This document shows, piece by piece, positions 1 to 8,046 of a DNA stretch of 64,000 bases (positions within the stretch are counted from its first letter, which is position 1; each line of letters opens with the position of its first letter). The notes beneath the pieces were generated by a model. It was not told the origin of the DNA. It did no database searches and saw only the letters and a program-made list of their open reading frames with translations. The stretch spans positions 2,480,001-2,544,000 of the forward strand of contig NZ_JACHMN010000003.1 of assembly GCF_014204945.1 (NCBI RefSeq), read 5' to 3'. This stretch comes from Allocatelliglobosispora scoriae. Its GTDB lineage: Bacteria > Actinomycetota > Actinomycetes > Mycobacteriales > Micromonosporaceae. The translations under genes and the position numbers were made by a program.

Positions 1-501
1 GCCCCGGATCCACTTCGCCGACTTCCACAGGTAGAGGTGCGGGACGAGGAGCCGGGCCGGGCCGCCGTGCTCCGGATGCAGCGGCTCGCCGTCGTACTCG
101 TAGACGATCCAGGCCTTGCCGTCGAGCAGGTCCGCCAGCGGCAGGTTGGTCGTGTAGCCGCCGTAGGACCGGGCCATCGCGAAGTCGGCCGCCGTCTCCA
201 CGTCACCGAGAAGGGTGTCGAGCGAGACCCCGCGCCAGCCGGTGCCGAGCTTGGACCACTTCGTCACGCAGTGCAGGTCCACGGTCGGCGTCTGCGCGGG
301 CAGCGCGGTCAGCTCCGGCCAACTCCACGTATACGCCGTCCCGGCCTCCGTCGTGATGCTGAACTCCCAGGTCTCCAGCGGGATCCGCGGCGTCGGACCG
401 GCCGACAGCACGGGGAAGTCCTCGGTCAGGTACTGGCCGGGTGGCAGCTGCGGACCCGGCGATCGGGGTCGGCCGCGAAACCCGGGCGAGATGATGCCCA
501 C
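1..501 (-). CDS. Sulfite-oxidase-like molybdopterin oxidoreductase, C-terminus cut by the window edge
   Basis: The visible 167 residues match the N-terminal half of the oxidoreductase molybdopterin-binding domain family (sulfite-oxidase/YedY-like cytoplasmic enzymes of about 200 residues). The segment VDLHCVTKWSKLGTGW carries Cys78, which corresponds to the family's molybdenum-ligating cysteine. The upstream PPGQYLTEDFPVL is also typical. No signal peptide is visible. The only in-frame start is GTG at 501, because a stop codon lies four codons upstream; an AGGTGG ribosome-binding site sits about ten bases before it. Its substrate is unknown. It lies just downstream of the sulfatase on the same strand, which fits a sulfur-oxidation role, but this is inference. 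Confidence 0.8.
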   Translation of the reverse strand, partial: MGIISPGFRGRPRSPGPQLPPGQYLTEDFPVLSAGPTPRIPLETWEFSITTEAGTAYTWSWPELTALPAQTPTVDLHCVTKWSKLGTGWRGVSLDTLLGDVETAADFAMARSYGGYTTNLPLADLLDGKAWIVYEYDGEPLHPEHGGPARLLVPHLYLWKSAKWIRG

Positions 502-528
502 GCCATAGTCCTACCACCTCGGGCGGGG

Positions 529-2520
529 TCAGCGGCGGCGGACGGCGAAGCGCTCCACGGTGATCGTCCCGCCGTCGAGGCGGACGCCGAACCCGTAGCG
601 GTACTGGGCGCGGACGGCGGGGTCGTCGAGGCGTGCGTACCGGCCGGCGTCGGCGGTGAAGAGGTACTGCCAGCCGTTGGCGGCGACCGCGTAGGCGGTG
701 AGCTCGTCGCCGTGCAGGACGCAGGCGAGCCGGGCGTTCGGACCCGGGTAGTTGATCTTCCCGTCGAGCTGGGTGATGCGCTCACCGGTCAGGACGCCTG
801 CGATCCGCACGTCCCAGCCGACCCGCTTGAGCTTGTGGTTGTACCAGACCAGGAAGTAGTTCGCGGCGTCCTTGACCAGCCCGGCGAAGAGGGTGTCCTG
901 GCTGGTCGCGGCGGCGCCGGCGTAGGACCGCTGGCTCACGATGACCGCGACATCGGTGTGGGTGGCGGGTATGTCGGAGCGCAGCAGCGCGAACGCCGGC
1001 GCCCCGCCGGCCGCGACGGTCAGCGCGCCGCCGGCCGCGGCGACGGTGCCGGCGCGCTGCTCCGGCGCCGGGGCCAGCACGGTGAGCCCGCCCAGCCCGC
1101 CGTCGAACTCCTGCTCGGTCACGAGGACCGGCAGGTTGGCGGGGGAGGGTTCCGGCGGGAACAGGTCGACATCGCGCAGGTGCGCGTCGAGGGCCGCCTG
1201 CAGCTCCTGGGTCTTGGCCGGCAGGCTGGTGGCGAGGTTCGCCGTCTCGCCCGGGTCGGCGACGAGGTCGAACAGCTCGGTACGCCCGTCGTGCAGGTAT
1301 CGCAGCAGCTTGTGCTTTCCGCGCCGGACGGAGGCGGTCGGCGCGCCCGGGTTGTGCCAGTGCGGGTAGACCCAGAACAGCGTGTCCCGCTGCGGTGCCG
1401 CGCCGCCGCTGAGGAGCCCGGCGAAGCTCACCCCGTCGAGGTGCACGCCGGGCGGCCGGGCCACCCCGGCGGTGTCGAGCAGCGTCGGCATCACATCGAC
1501 CGTGCTGAACGGGGTGTCGACCACCCGTCCGCCCGGTGCCGCGGGGTGGTAGGCGATCATCGGCACCCGGACACCGCCCTCGTAGAGGGTGGCCTTGGCG
1601 CCGCGCAGCGGGGTGCTCGGTGCCACCGCGCCGTCGCCGCCGTTGTCCGAGAGCAGCAGGATCACCGTGTCGCCGGCGATGCCGAGCTGGTCGAGGGTGG
1701 CCCGGATCGCGCCGACGCCGTCGTCGACGACCTGCAGCATCGCGGCGAGGACCGGGTTGCGGCCGGGCTGTCCGGCGCCGGGCTTCGCAGCGTACTTGTC
1801 GATCAGGGGTTGGGGAGCGGCGAGCGTCGCGTGGGTGGCGTAGTGGGCGAGGTGGAGGTAGAACGGCACACCCTGCTGGTGGGCGGCGATGATGAAGTCG
1901 ACCGCCTCCAGGTTGAGCCGCTCGGTGAGGTACTCGTTCGGAAGGCGCTGCGGCAGGTCCGGCAGCATGAAGTAGGGGTGGAAGTAGTCACCCCCGGCGA
2001 TGTACTTCTGCTCCGAGGCGATGACGTCGGTGAAGCCGTGCGACCAGGGGTTGCCGGGCCGGTTCCGGACCGGCCCGGTGTAGGTCTCGGAGAGGTGCCA
2101 CTTGCCGATGAGGCCGGTCCGGTAGCCCGCGGCCCGCAGCGTCTCGGGCAGGGTCTGGAAGCTGGTCGGCAGGAAGTCGTCGCCGGCGGGGCCGAGGAAC
2201 TCGGTGATGCCCACCCGCGCCGGGTACTGCCCCGTCATCAGGCTGGCCCGGGTCGGCGAGCAGACCGGCGCGGCCGAATACCCGGCGGTGAACCGGGTGC
2301 CGTCGGCGGCGAGCCGGTCCATGTGGGGCGTCTCGTTGAAGGTGTTGCCGTAGCAGCCGAGCTCCCGCCGGGCGAGGTCGTCGATGAGCACGACGATGAC
2401 GTTCGGTGGAGTCGCCGCCTCGGCGGCATCCGCACCGATGGCCCAGCCGGTGGCGGCCCCGAGCCCGGCAGCGCCCAGCCCGCGCAGGATGCCGCGGCGG
2501 TCGATCTTCGCGTCGGTCAT
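529..2520 (-). CDS. Tat-exported sulfatase with C-terminal accessory domain
   Basis: Predicted formylglycine-dependent sulfatase that hydrolyses sulfate esters outside the membrane. The N-terminus has a twin-arginine signal (DRRGILRGLG, residues 7-16) and a hydrophobic stretch to about residue 36. The metal-binding DD is at 47-48, the formylglycine motif CSPTR at 87-91 and a second metal site is LSDNGG. The sulfatase domain ends near residue 460. About 200 further residues form a beta-rich domain that resembles a concanavalin/LamG-like glycan-binding fold; that assignment is weak. ATG 2520 is chosen because it places the Tat motif normally; a TTG at 2556 would add 12 residues. It diverges from the sulfur transport operon, so sulfate-ester scavenging is likely. 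Confidence 0.85.
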   Translation of the reverse strand: MTDAKIDRRGILRGLGAAGLGAATGWAIGADAAEAATPPNVIVVLIDDLARRELGCYGNTFNETPHMDRLAADGTRFTAGYSAAPVCSPTRASLMTGQYPARVGITEFLGPAGDDFLPTSFQTLPETLRAAGYRTGLIGKWHLSETYTGPVRNRPGNPWSHGFTDVIASEQKYIAGGDYFHPYFMLPDLPQRLPNEYLTERLNLEAVDFIIAAHQQGVPFYLHLAHYATHATLAAPQPLIDKYAAKPGAGQPGRNPVLAAMLQVVDDGVGAIRATLDQLGIAGDTVILLLSDNGGDGAVAPSTPLRGAKATLYEGGVRVPMIAYHPAAPGGRVVDTPFSTVDVMPTLLDTAGVARPPGVHLDGVSFAGLLSGGAAPQRDTLFWVYPHWHNPGAPTASVRRGKHKLLRYLHDGRTELFDLVADPGETANLATSLPAKTQELQAALDAHLRDVDLFPPEPSPANLPVLVTEQEFDGGLGGLTVLAPAPEQRAGTVAAAGGALTVAAGGAPAFALLRSDIPATHTDVAVIVSQRSYAGAAATSQDTLFAGLVKDAANYFLVWYNHKLKRVGWDVRIAGVLTGERITQLDGKINYPGPNARLACVLHGDELTAYAVAANGWQYLFTADAGRYARLDDPAVRAQYRYGFGVRLDGGTITVERFAVRRR

Positions 2521-2614
2521 GGCGGCGACGCTACGGCGGGCCGAATCCTCCGTCAATGATTGATAAATAGAAATTTATTACCTTTATGTGAACGCTCGGT
2601 GATCCAGAAAGCAT

Positions 2615-2643
2615 ACATATCCTATCTGTGAAGTAGGGTATGT
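2615..2643. promoter_or_regulatory. Imperfect inverted repeat, putative operator
   Basis: The arms ACATATCCTA and TAGGGTATGT pair over ten bases with one T-G mismatch and are separated by nine bases. The repeat lies in an unusually AT-rich stretch between the divergent sulfatase and the leader peptide of the sulfur operon, about 95 bp from the former and 90 bp from the latter. That position suits a regulator controlling both directions. The protein that would bind it is unknown, and no regulator gene is adjacent. Confidence 0.35.
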
Positions 2644-2731
2644 GCAATAGATTTACGTCCTTAAGTGCGAAACACAACACCAGCAGCGCGAATCGTTGAC
2701 AGTGGACACGGCATTGGGTTGGACTGTGGGT

Positions 2732-2809
2732 ATGTCCTGCGAGCTGCGGTTGACGACGCGCTCCCACATCGACTTCGGTCGGGTGTGGTCGAGCTCCTGT
2801 CCGAGCTGA
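2732..2809 (+). CDS. Sulfur-operon leader peptide (25 codons)
   Basis: The short frame reads MSCELRLTTRSHIDFGRVWSSSCPS. It matches the pattern of the small leader peptides found upstream of actinobacterial sulfur and cysteine operons (LTTR-H-V/I-D-L/F-x-R-V-x-S-x-x-C). Cysteines at positions 3 and 23 would let cysteine supply affect ribosome movement. It starts with ATG and ends 174 bp before the first transporter gene, with hairpins in between. The role as a translation-sensing cis-regulator is known or proposed for the family and is inferred here. Confidence 0.75.
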   Translation: MSCELRLTTRSHIDFGRVWSSSCPS

Positions 2810-2822
2810 CCTTGTGAGCTGA

Positions 2823-2934
2823 ACCGGCGGTCCCTCACCCGCCGGTGGGTGAACCTGCCGCCTCACGCCACCTCTTGTGCACGCACCCACGCTCTGTCCG
2901 TCCCGGGCCGGGCGGCGCACAGCCGCGCCGTCCC
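2823..2934 (+). promoter_or_regulatory. Possible attenuator region after the leader peptide
   Basis: Two hairpins can be drawn between the leader stop codon and the first transporter gene. One has 8-bp arms ACCGGCGG and CCGCCGGT (2823-2846). The other is GC-rich, with arms GGGCGGCGC and GCGCCGTCCC with one bulge (2910-2934), and is followed by a run of C. Together with the leader peptide they could form an attenuation switch. Pairing was judged by eye and no alternative antiterminator fold has been computed. Confidence 0.35.
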
Positions 2935-2983
2935 CCCGGATGCCCTCTCTCGGTGATGTCCTGATCGGACTGGAGTTCCATCG

Positions 2984-4636
2984 ATGCTGCCCTTTTCGCG
3001 TACCCCGAGGCTGGCCGCCGCCGCCGCAGCCCTCGCTCTCGCCCTGACCGCCTGCTCCGGTGGCGGCACCGGTGACACCGCCGACTCCGCCGGGCAGCCG
3101 GTCGCCGGCGGCGCCCTGACCTGGGGCATCGAGACCGAACCGATCACCTTCAACCCCCACCAGTACGCCCAGGCCAAGGCCCGGCTGCTGGTGTGGAATT
3201 CGTTCGAGGCGCTGCTCACCCACGACGCCGACGGCGGCTTCGTGCCGTGGCTCGCGACCGGCTACCAGGTGTCCCCGGACGGCCTCGTCTACACCGTCAA
3301 GCTGCGGACCGATGTCACCTTCCACGACGGCGAGAAGTTCGACGCCGCCGCGGTGAAGGCGAACTTCGACCAGCTCCTGCAGCCCGGCTACGCACCGGCC
3401 CTGCGCGGGGTGCAGCTGCGCAACCTGGGCAGCGTCACCGTCACCGTCACCGACCCGGCCACCGTCACGATCACCCTGACGGCCCCCGACGTGCTGATCC
3501 TGGACTTCCTCGCCTCACCCCAGGGCGCGCAGATCTCGCCGAAGTCGCTGCGGGAGGCGAAGAACCTCAAGGCCGGCGGCCCGGATGTCGTCGGCACCGG
3601 CCCCTTCGTCCTCGACCGCTACACCCCCGGCCAGGAGGTCCACTACCGCAAATACCCCGCCTACCACTGGGCGCCGGCCAACGCCGGGCACCAGGGCGCC
3701 GCCTACCTCGACGAGGTCACCTACCGCTTCCTCAAGGAGTCATCGGTACGGGTCGGCGCCCTCACCTCCGGACAGGTGCAGGTCATCGAGGGCGTGCCCG
3801 CCACCGATCAGGACCTGGTCAAGACGACACCGCAGCTCGCGTTGAACAAGTCGCTGAACTCCGGCTCCGCGTACTCGTACTACTTCAACACCGGCCACGC
3901 ACCGTTCGACGACGTCCGGGTGCGCCGGGCGTTCCGGGACGCCGTCGATGTCGACGCCGTCCTGCAGGCCGTCTACCGGGGCACGGCGACGCGGGCGTGG
4001 AGTGTCATCGGGCCGACCAGCCCGCTCTACGACAAGCGGTTCGAGGGGAGCTACGGCAACAACGCCGCCAACGCCGACAAGCTGCTCGACGAGGCGGGCT
4101 GGAGCGGGCGCGACGCCGAGGGATTCCGCACCAGGGACGGCAAGCGCCTCACCGTCCGGGTGGTCCAGTCCGCGCCCTACGTCCGGGACCGTCGCGACAT
4201 CCTGGCCCAGGCCGTGCAGGCGGCGGTGAAGCAGAGCGCGGGCATCGACCTGAAGGTGTCCATCGTGGACCAGGGCACCGCGACGGCGGCGATCGCGGCC
4301 AACGAGTTCGAGATCTTCGACAACTCCCGTGCCGACACCGACGCCGGTGCCGCGCTCAACCTGCTGCTCTTCTCGACCGGCGCGATCAACCGGACCAACT
4401 ACAAGGACCCCGAGCTCGACGGGCTCCTCGCCGCCGGGCAGGCGACCGGTGATCCCGCCAAGCGGGTCTCGGTCTACTCCGACATCCAGCGCCTCACCGT
4501 CGCCGACCAGGCCCTGCTGCTGCCGCTGTATGCCCCGGCCGACCAGATCGGCGCCGCCCGCACCATCGGCGGGATCGGCTTCGAACCGACGGCGGGCGTG
4601 CCGGGCAGCGCCTACAACATCTGGATCGGCAAGTGA
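2984..4636 (+). CDS. Peptide/nickel-type ABC transporter substrate-binding lipoprotein
   Basis: Solute-binding protein of family 5 (DppA/OppA/NikA type), 550 residues, anchored outside the membrane. It has a lipoprotein signal with lipobox LTAC (Cys24). The family sequence TWGIETEPITFNPHQYA begins the mature part, and a YFNTGHAPFDDVRVRRAF segment is typical of the second lobe. ATG 2984 is preceded by GGAG. It opens an operon with two permeases and a double ATPase, then flavin monooxygenases. The cargo is therefore more likely an organosulfur compound or a sulfur-containing peptide than nickel, but the sequence does not fix it. Confidence 0.9.
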   Translation: MLPFSRTPRLAAAAAALALALTACSGGGTGDTADSAGQPVAGGALTWGIETEPITFNPHQYAQAKARLLVWNSFEALLTHDADGGFVPWLATGYQVSPDGLVYTVKLRTDVTFHDGEKFDAAAVKANFDQLLQPGYAPALRGVQLRNLGSVTVTVTDPATVTITLTAPDVLILDFLASPQGAQISPKSLREAKNLKAGGPDVVGTGPFVLDRYTPGQEVHYRKYPAYHWAPANAGHQGAAYLDEVTYRFLKESSVRVGALTSGQVQVIEGVPATDQDLVKTTPQLALNKSLNSGSAYSYYFNTGHAPFDDVRVRRAFRDAVDVDAVLQAVYRGTATRAWSVIGPTSPLYDKRFEGSYGNNAANADKLLDEAGWSGRDAEGFRTRDGKRLTVRVVQSAPYVRDRRDILAQAVQAAVKQSAGIDLKVSIVDQGTATAAIAANEFEIFDNSRADTDAGAALNLLLFSTGAINRTNYKDPELDGLLAAGQATGDPAKRVSVYSDIQRLTVADQALLLPLYAPADQIGAARTIGGIGFEPTAGVPGSAYNIWIGK

Positions 4637-5559
4637 CCCTCGTTCGAGCGGTCGCCCGCCGGCTCGCCACGGCGGCGGTGGTCCTCTGGGCCGCCGCCAC
4701 CGCGGCCTACCTCGCCCTGCTGCTCGCGCCCGGCAGCACCGTCGACAGCATCATCGGCGACGGCGCGGACACCCCGGAGATCCGGGCGCAGATCATCGCC
4801 GAGTGGCACCTCGACCGGCCCGAGATCGTCCAGTACGCCACCTACCTGCTGCGCGCCGCCCAGGGCGATCTCGGCCGCTCCTACCAGCTGCAACGCCCCG
4901 TCAGCGATGTCATCGGCGCGCAGCTGCTCCCGACGCTGAAGCTCGCCCTCGCCGCCGTCGCCATCGCCGTGGTGATCGCGGTCGTCGTCGCGGTCGTCAC
5001 CGCCGGGCGCCGGCCGTGGCTGCGCCGGGCCAGCTCCACCACCGAGCTGGTCCTCGTGTCGACGCCGACGTTCCTCATCGGACTGATCCTGCTCAACATC
5101 TTCTCGTTCCGGCTGGGTCTCTTCCCGGTCTCCGGCGACCGGGACCTCTCCGCCCTCGTGCTGCCCGCGATCACCCTCGCCCTGCCGATCGGGAGCCTGC
5201 TCGCCCAGGTGCTGCGCGACGGCATCGAGCGCGCGCTCGACGAGCCGTTCGTCGTGACCGCCCGCGCCCGGGGCGTGCGCGAGACCGCCGTGCTCGCCCG
5301 CCACGCGCTGCGCCACGCCCTGCTGCCCGCGGTCACCCTGACGGGCTGGCTGTTCGGCGTACTGATCGGCGGCACCGTGATCATCGAGCAGGTCTTCGGC
5401 CGCCCCGGCATCGGCCAGGTCACCCTCCTCGCCGTCTCGACCAAGGACATGCCCGTCGTCCTGGCGGTCGTGGTGCTCTCCGCAGCCGTCTACGTCGCCC
5501 TCAGCACCGCCGCCGACCTCGCTTACCTGCTGATCGATCCACGGCTGCGAAGGAGCTGA
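4633..5559 (+). CDS. ABC transporter permease, DppB type
   Basis: Inner-membrane permease of the binding-protein-dependent family (308 residues, about six membrane segments). The EAA-type coupling loop is at TARARGVRETAVLARHALRHALLP. The GTG start overlaps the stop codon of the binding-protein gene by four bases, so translation is coupled. The first subunit of such pairs normally has the long extracytoplasmic loop seen here between the first two membrane segments (STVDSIIGDGADTPEIRAQI onward). It works with the next permease and the fused ATPase. Confidence 0.9.
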   Translation: MTLVRAVARRLATAAVVLWAAATAAYLALLLAPGSTVDSIIGDGADTPEIRAQIIAEWHLDRPEIVQYATYLLRAAQGDLGRSYQLQRPVSDVIGAQLLPTLKLALAAVAIAVVIAVVVAVVTAGRRPWLRRASSTTELVLVSTPTFLIGLILLNIFSFRLGLFPVSGDRDLSALVLPAITLALPIGSLLAQVLRDGIERALDEPFVVTARARGVRETAVLARHALRHALLPAVTLTGWLFGVLIGGTVIIEQVFGRPGIGQVTLLAVSTKDMPVVLAVVVLSAAVYVALSTAADLAYLLIDPRLRRS

Positions 5560-5563
5560 CGCG

Positions 5564-6451
5564 ATGAGCCTGACCACCGAAGCCGGCCCGCTGACCAGGG
5601 TCGCCGCACCCGCGACGGCGGACCCGTCGGCACGCCGCCGGTGGCGGGCCCGTCCCGGTGTCATCGCCGGCGTCGGTTACCTCGTGCTCGCGCTGATCGC
5701 CGTCGTCCGGCCGCAGCTGCTCGCCGGTGCCGATCCGCTCGCCGCCGACCCGTTCCACGTGCTCGAACCGCCCAGCAGCGGCCACTGGTTCGGCACCGAC
5801 TATCTCGGCCGCGATGTCTTCGACCGGGTCGTGCACGGCGCCCGGCACTCGCTGAGCATCGGCGTCGCCGCGACCGGAATCGCCGTGGCCTGCGGCGTCC
5901 TGCTCGGTGTCATCGCCGGGCTCGCGCACCGCGTCGCCGACGAGGCGCTCTCCCGCTCCTTCGACGCGCTGTCGGCGTTCCCGCTGCTGCTGTTGGCGCT
6001 GCTGTTCATCGCGATCGCCGGACCGGGCACGGTCAGCCTCATCGTCGCCATCGGCATCGCCACCCTGCCGCACTACGCCCGGGTCGTGCGCTCGCAGACA
6101 TTCGTCGTCCGCCGGGCCGGCTATGTCGAGCAGGCGGTCGCGTTCGGCGCCTCGCGGACCCGGCTGGTGATCCGGCACGTCCTGCCCAACGTGCTCGGCC
6201 CCATTCCGGTCATCGCCGTGATCGGGCTCGGCGAGGCGATCCTCACCGCCGCCGGGCTCAGCTTCCTCGGCATGGGACCGCAGCCGCCGTCGCCGGAGTG
6301 GGGCGCGATGCTGTCGGACGGCCGCAGCTACCTGCGCATCGCCTGGTGGGCGTCGATCACCCCCGGCATCGCCGTGACCCTCACCGTCATCAGCCTCACC
6401 GTGCTCGGCCGCCACCTCCAGCGCCGCTTCGACGGCAGGTCGGGCCGATGA
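5564..6451 (+). CDS. ABC transporter permease, DppC type
   Basis: Second permease of the peptide-type importer (295 residues). The segment GTDYLGRDVFDRVVHGARHSL is diagnostic of DppC/OppC proteins. The coupling loop follows at AFGASRTRLVIRHVLPNVLG. About six membrane segments are visible, after an N-terminal cytoplasmic tail of about 30 residues. It starts four bases after the preceding stop codon and its own stop overlaps the ATPase start. Confidence 0.9.
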   Translation: MSLTTEAGPLTRVAAPATADPSARRRWRARPGVIAGVGYLVLALIAVVRPQLLAGADPLAADPFHVLEPPSSGHWFGTDYLGRDVFDRVVHGARHSLSIGVAATGIAVACGVLLGVIAGLAHRVADEALSRSFDALSAFPLLLLALLFIAIAGPGTVSLIVAIGIATLPHYARVVRSQTFVVRRAGYVEQAVAFGASRTRLVIRHVLPNVLGPIPVIAVIGLGEAILTAAGLSFLGMGPQPPSPEWGAMLSDGRSYLRIAWWASITPGIAVTLTVISLTVLGRHLQRRFDGRSGR

Positions 6452-8046
6452 CCGCGCTGATCCGGGTCGAGGACCTGCACGTCACCTTCCGGACCGCCCG
6501 GCACGACGTGCCCGCCGTCCGGGGGATCACCTTCGACATCCACCGGGGTGAGTGCGTGGCGATCGTGGGGGAGTCCGGCTCCGGCAAGAGCGTCACCGCG
6601 CGGACCCTCGTCGGTCTCGCCGGATCGAACTCGCAGGTCAGAGCCGAGCGCCTCGACATCGACGGCAATGACGCCACCGGTTACCGGACCCGTGACTGGC
6701 GACGCGTCCGCGGGCGCTTCGCCGGGCTGGTCCTGCAGGACGCGCTCGTCTCCCTCGACCCGCTGCGCACCGTCGGCGACGAGATCGGCGAGGTCCTGCA
6801 GACCCACGGCGTCGTGCCCTGCTCCCAACGCTCGCAGCGGGTGGAGCAGTTGCTCGCCGATGTCCACGTGCCGGAACCAGCACGCCGCGCCCGGCAGTAC
6901 CCGCACCAGCTCTCCGGCGGGCTGCGCCAGCGGGCCCTCATCGCCTCCGCTATCGCGGCCGAGCCGCCGCTGCTCATCGCCGACGAGCCGACCACCGCGC
7001 TCGATGTCACCGTGCAGGCGCAGATCCTGCGGCTGCTCGCCGAACGCCGGGCGGCCGGAGCGACATTGCTGCTGATCAGCCATGACCTCGCGGTCGTGGC
7101 CCAGCTCGCCGACCGGGTCCTGGTGATGAAGGACGGCGTCATCGTCGAGGAGGGGGAGACCGGGCAGGTGCTGCGTGAGCCTCGGCACGCGTACACGAGA
7201 CTGCTCTTGGCGGCGATCCCCTCGGCGGCCTCGCGCGGGCGGCGGTTGTCCACGCCGGTGAGCGCGGTCGCGGCGGCCCTGCCGCCGGTCACCGTGGACC
7301 CGGCGGCGGTCGTGGCGCGGGTGGAGGGCGTGCACAAGCGCTACGGCGACCACGAGGTGGTCCGTGATGTCAGCTTCACCATCGCGCGCGGCGAGACCCT
7401 GGGCCTCGTCGGCGAGTCAGGGTCCGGCAAGACCACCGTCGCGCAGCTGCTGTTCGGGCTGGTCGAGCCCACGGCGGGATCGGTCGCCTTCGGCGGGCAG
7501 CGGTGGTCGGGCATTCCCGAGCGGCAGCGCCGTGCCCAGCGCCGCGGGATGCAGCTGATCTCCCAGGACCCGCTGAGCTCGTTCGACCCCCGCTATCCGG
7601 TGGAGCGGATCATCGCCGAGGCGCTGCCGGACGCGCGCGATCGCCGGGCCCGGGTCGCCGAGCTGCTCGACCGGGTCGGGCTGGACCGCGACGTGCTCGA
7701 CCGCTATCCGCGGCAGCTCTCCGGCGGGCAGCGGCAGCGGGTCGCGATCGCCCGCGCGATCGCGCCCCGGCCGAGCCTGATCATCTGCGACGAGCCGGTC
7801 TCCGCCCTCGATGTCTCCGTGCAGGCCCAGGTCCTCGACCTGCTCGCCGAGATCCGCGCGCAGGACGGCACGGCGCTGCTGTTCATCTCGCACGACCTCG
7901 GCGTCGTGCACCACCTCAGCGACCGGGTCCTCGTCATGCACGAGGGCAGCGTCGTGGAGCAGGGCCACGTCGGCGACGTGTTCGTGCACCCGAAGCACGC
8001 CTACACCCGGACCCTGCTGGACGCGCTTCCGGCGCTGGGGGTGTGA
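6448..8046 (+). CDS. Double ABC ATPase (DppD-DppF fusion)
   Basis: A single 532-residue protein that supplies both nucleotide-binding domains of the importer. The first half has Walker A GESGSGKS, signature LSGGLRQRA and Walker B LLIADEPTTALD. The second has GESGSGKTT, LSGGQRQRV and LIICDEPVSALD. Each half ends with the HAYTR segment typical of the oligopeptide transporter ATPase C-terminus. ATG 6448 overlaps the previous stop codon (ATGA). Fusions of this kind are common in actinobacterial peptide and opine importers. Confidence 0.92.
   Translation: MTALIRVEDLHVTFRTARHDVPAVRGITFDIHRGECVAIVGESGSGKSVTARTLVGLAGSNSQVRAERLDIDGNDATGYRTRDWRRVRGRFAGLVLQDALVSLDPLRTVGDEIGEVLQTHGVVPCSQRSQRVEQLLADVHVPEPARRARQYPHQLSGGLRQRALIASAIAAEPPLLIADEPTTALDVTVQAQILRLLAERRAAGATLLLISHDLAVVAQLADRVLVMKDGVIVEEGETGQVLREPRHAYTRLLLAAIPSAASRGRRLSTPVSAVAAALPPVTVDPAAVVARVEGVHKRYGDHEVVRDVSFTIARGETLGLVGESGSGKTTVAQLLFGLVEPTAGSVAFGGQRWSGIPERQRRAQRRGMQLISQDPLSSFDPRYPVERIIAEALPDARDRRARVAELLDRVGLDRDVLDRYPRQLSGGQRQRVAIARAIAPRPSLIICDEPVSALDVSVQAQVLDLLAEIRAQDGTALLFISHDLGVVHHLSDRVLVMHEGSVVEQGHVGDVFVHPKHAYTRTLLDALPALGV

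Noticed and set aside
37-2559. 840-codon open frame on the plus strand over the sulfatase
   Set aside because: It is antisense to a clear sulfatase, has no domain pattern and reflects GC-rich third positions.
2810-2983. SAM riboswitch upstream of the sulfur operon
   Set aside because: I could not match the conserved core of any SAM riboswitch class; the leader peptide explains the region better.
2984-8046. Calling the peptide-type importer a nickel transporter
   Set aside because: Nickel importers share the fold, but the leader peptide and coupled monooxygenases point to sulfur compounds.
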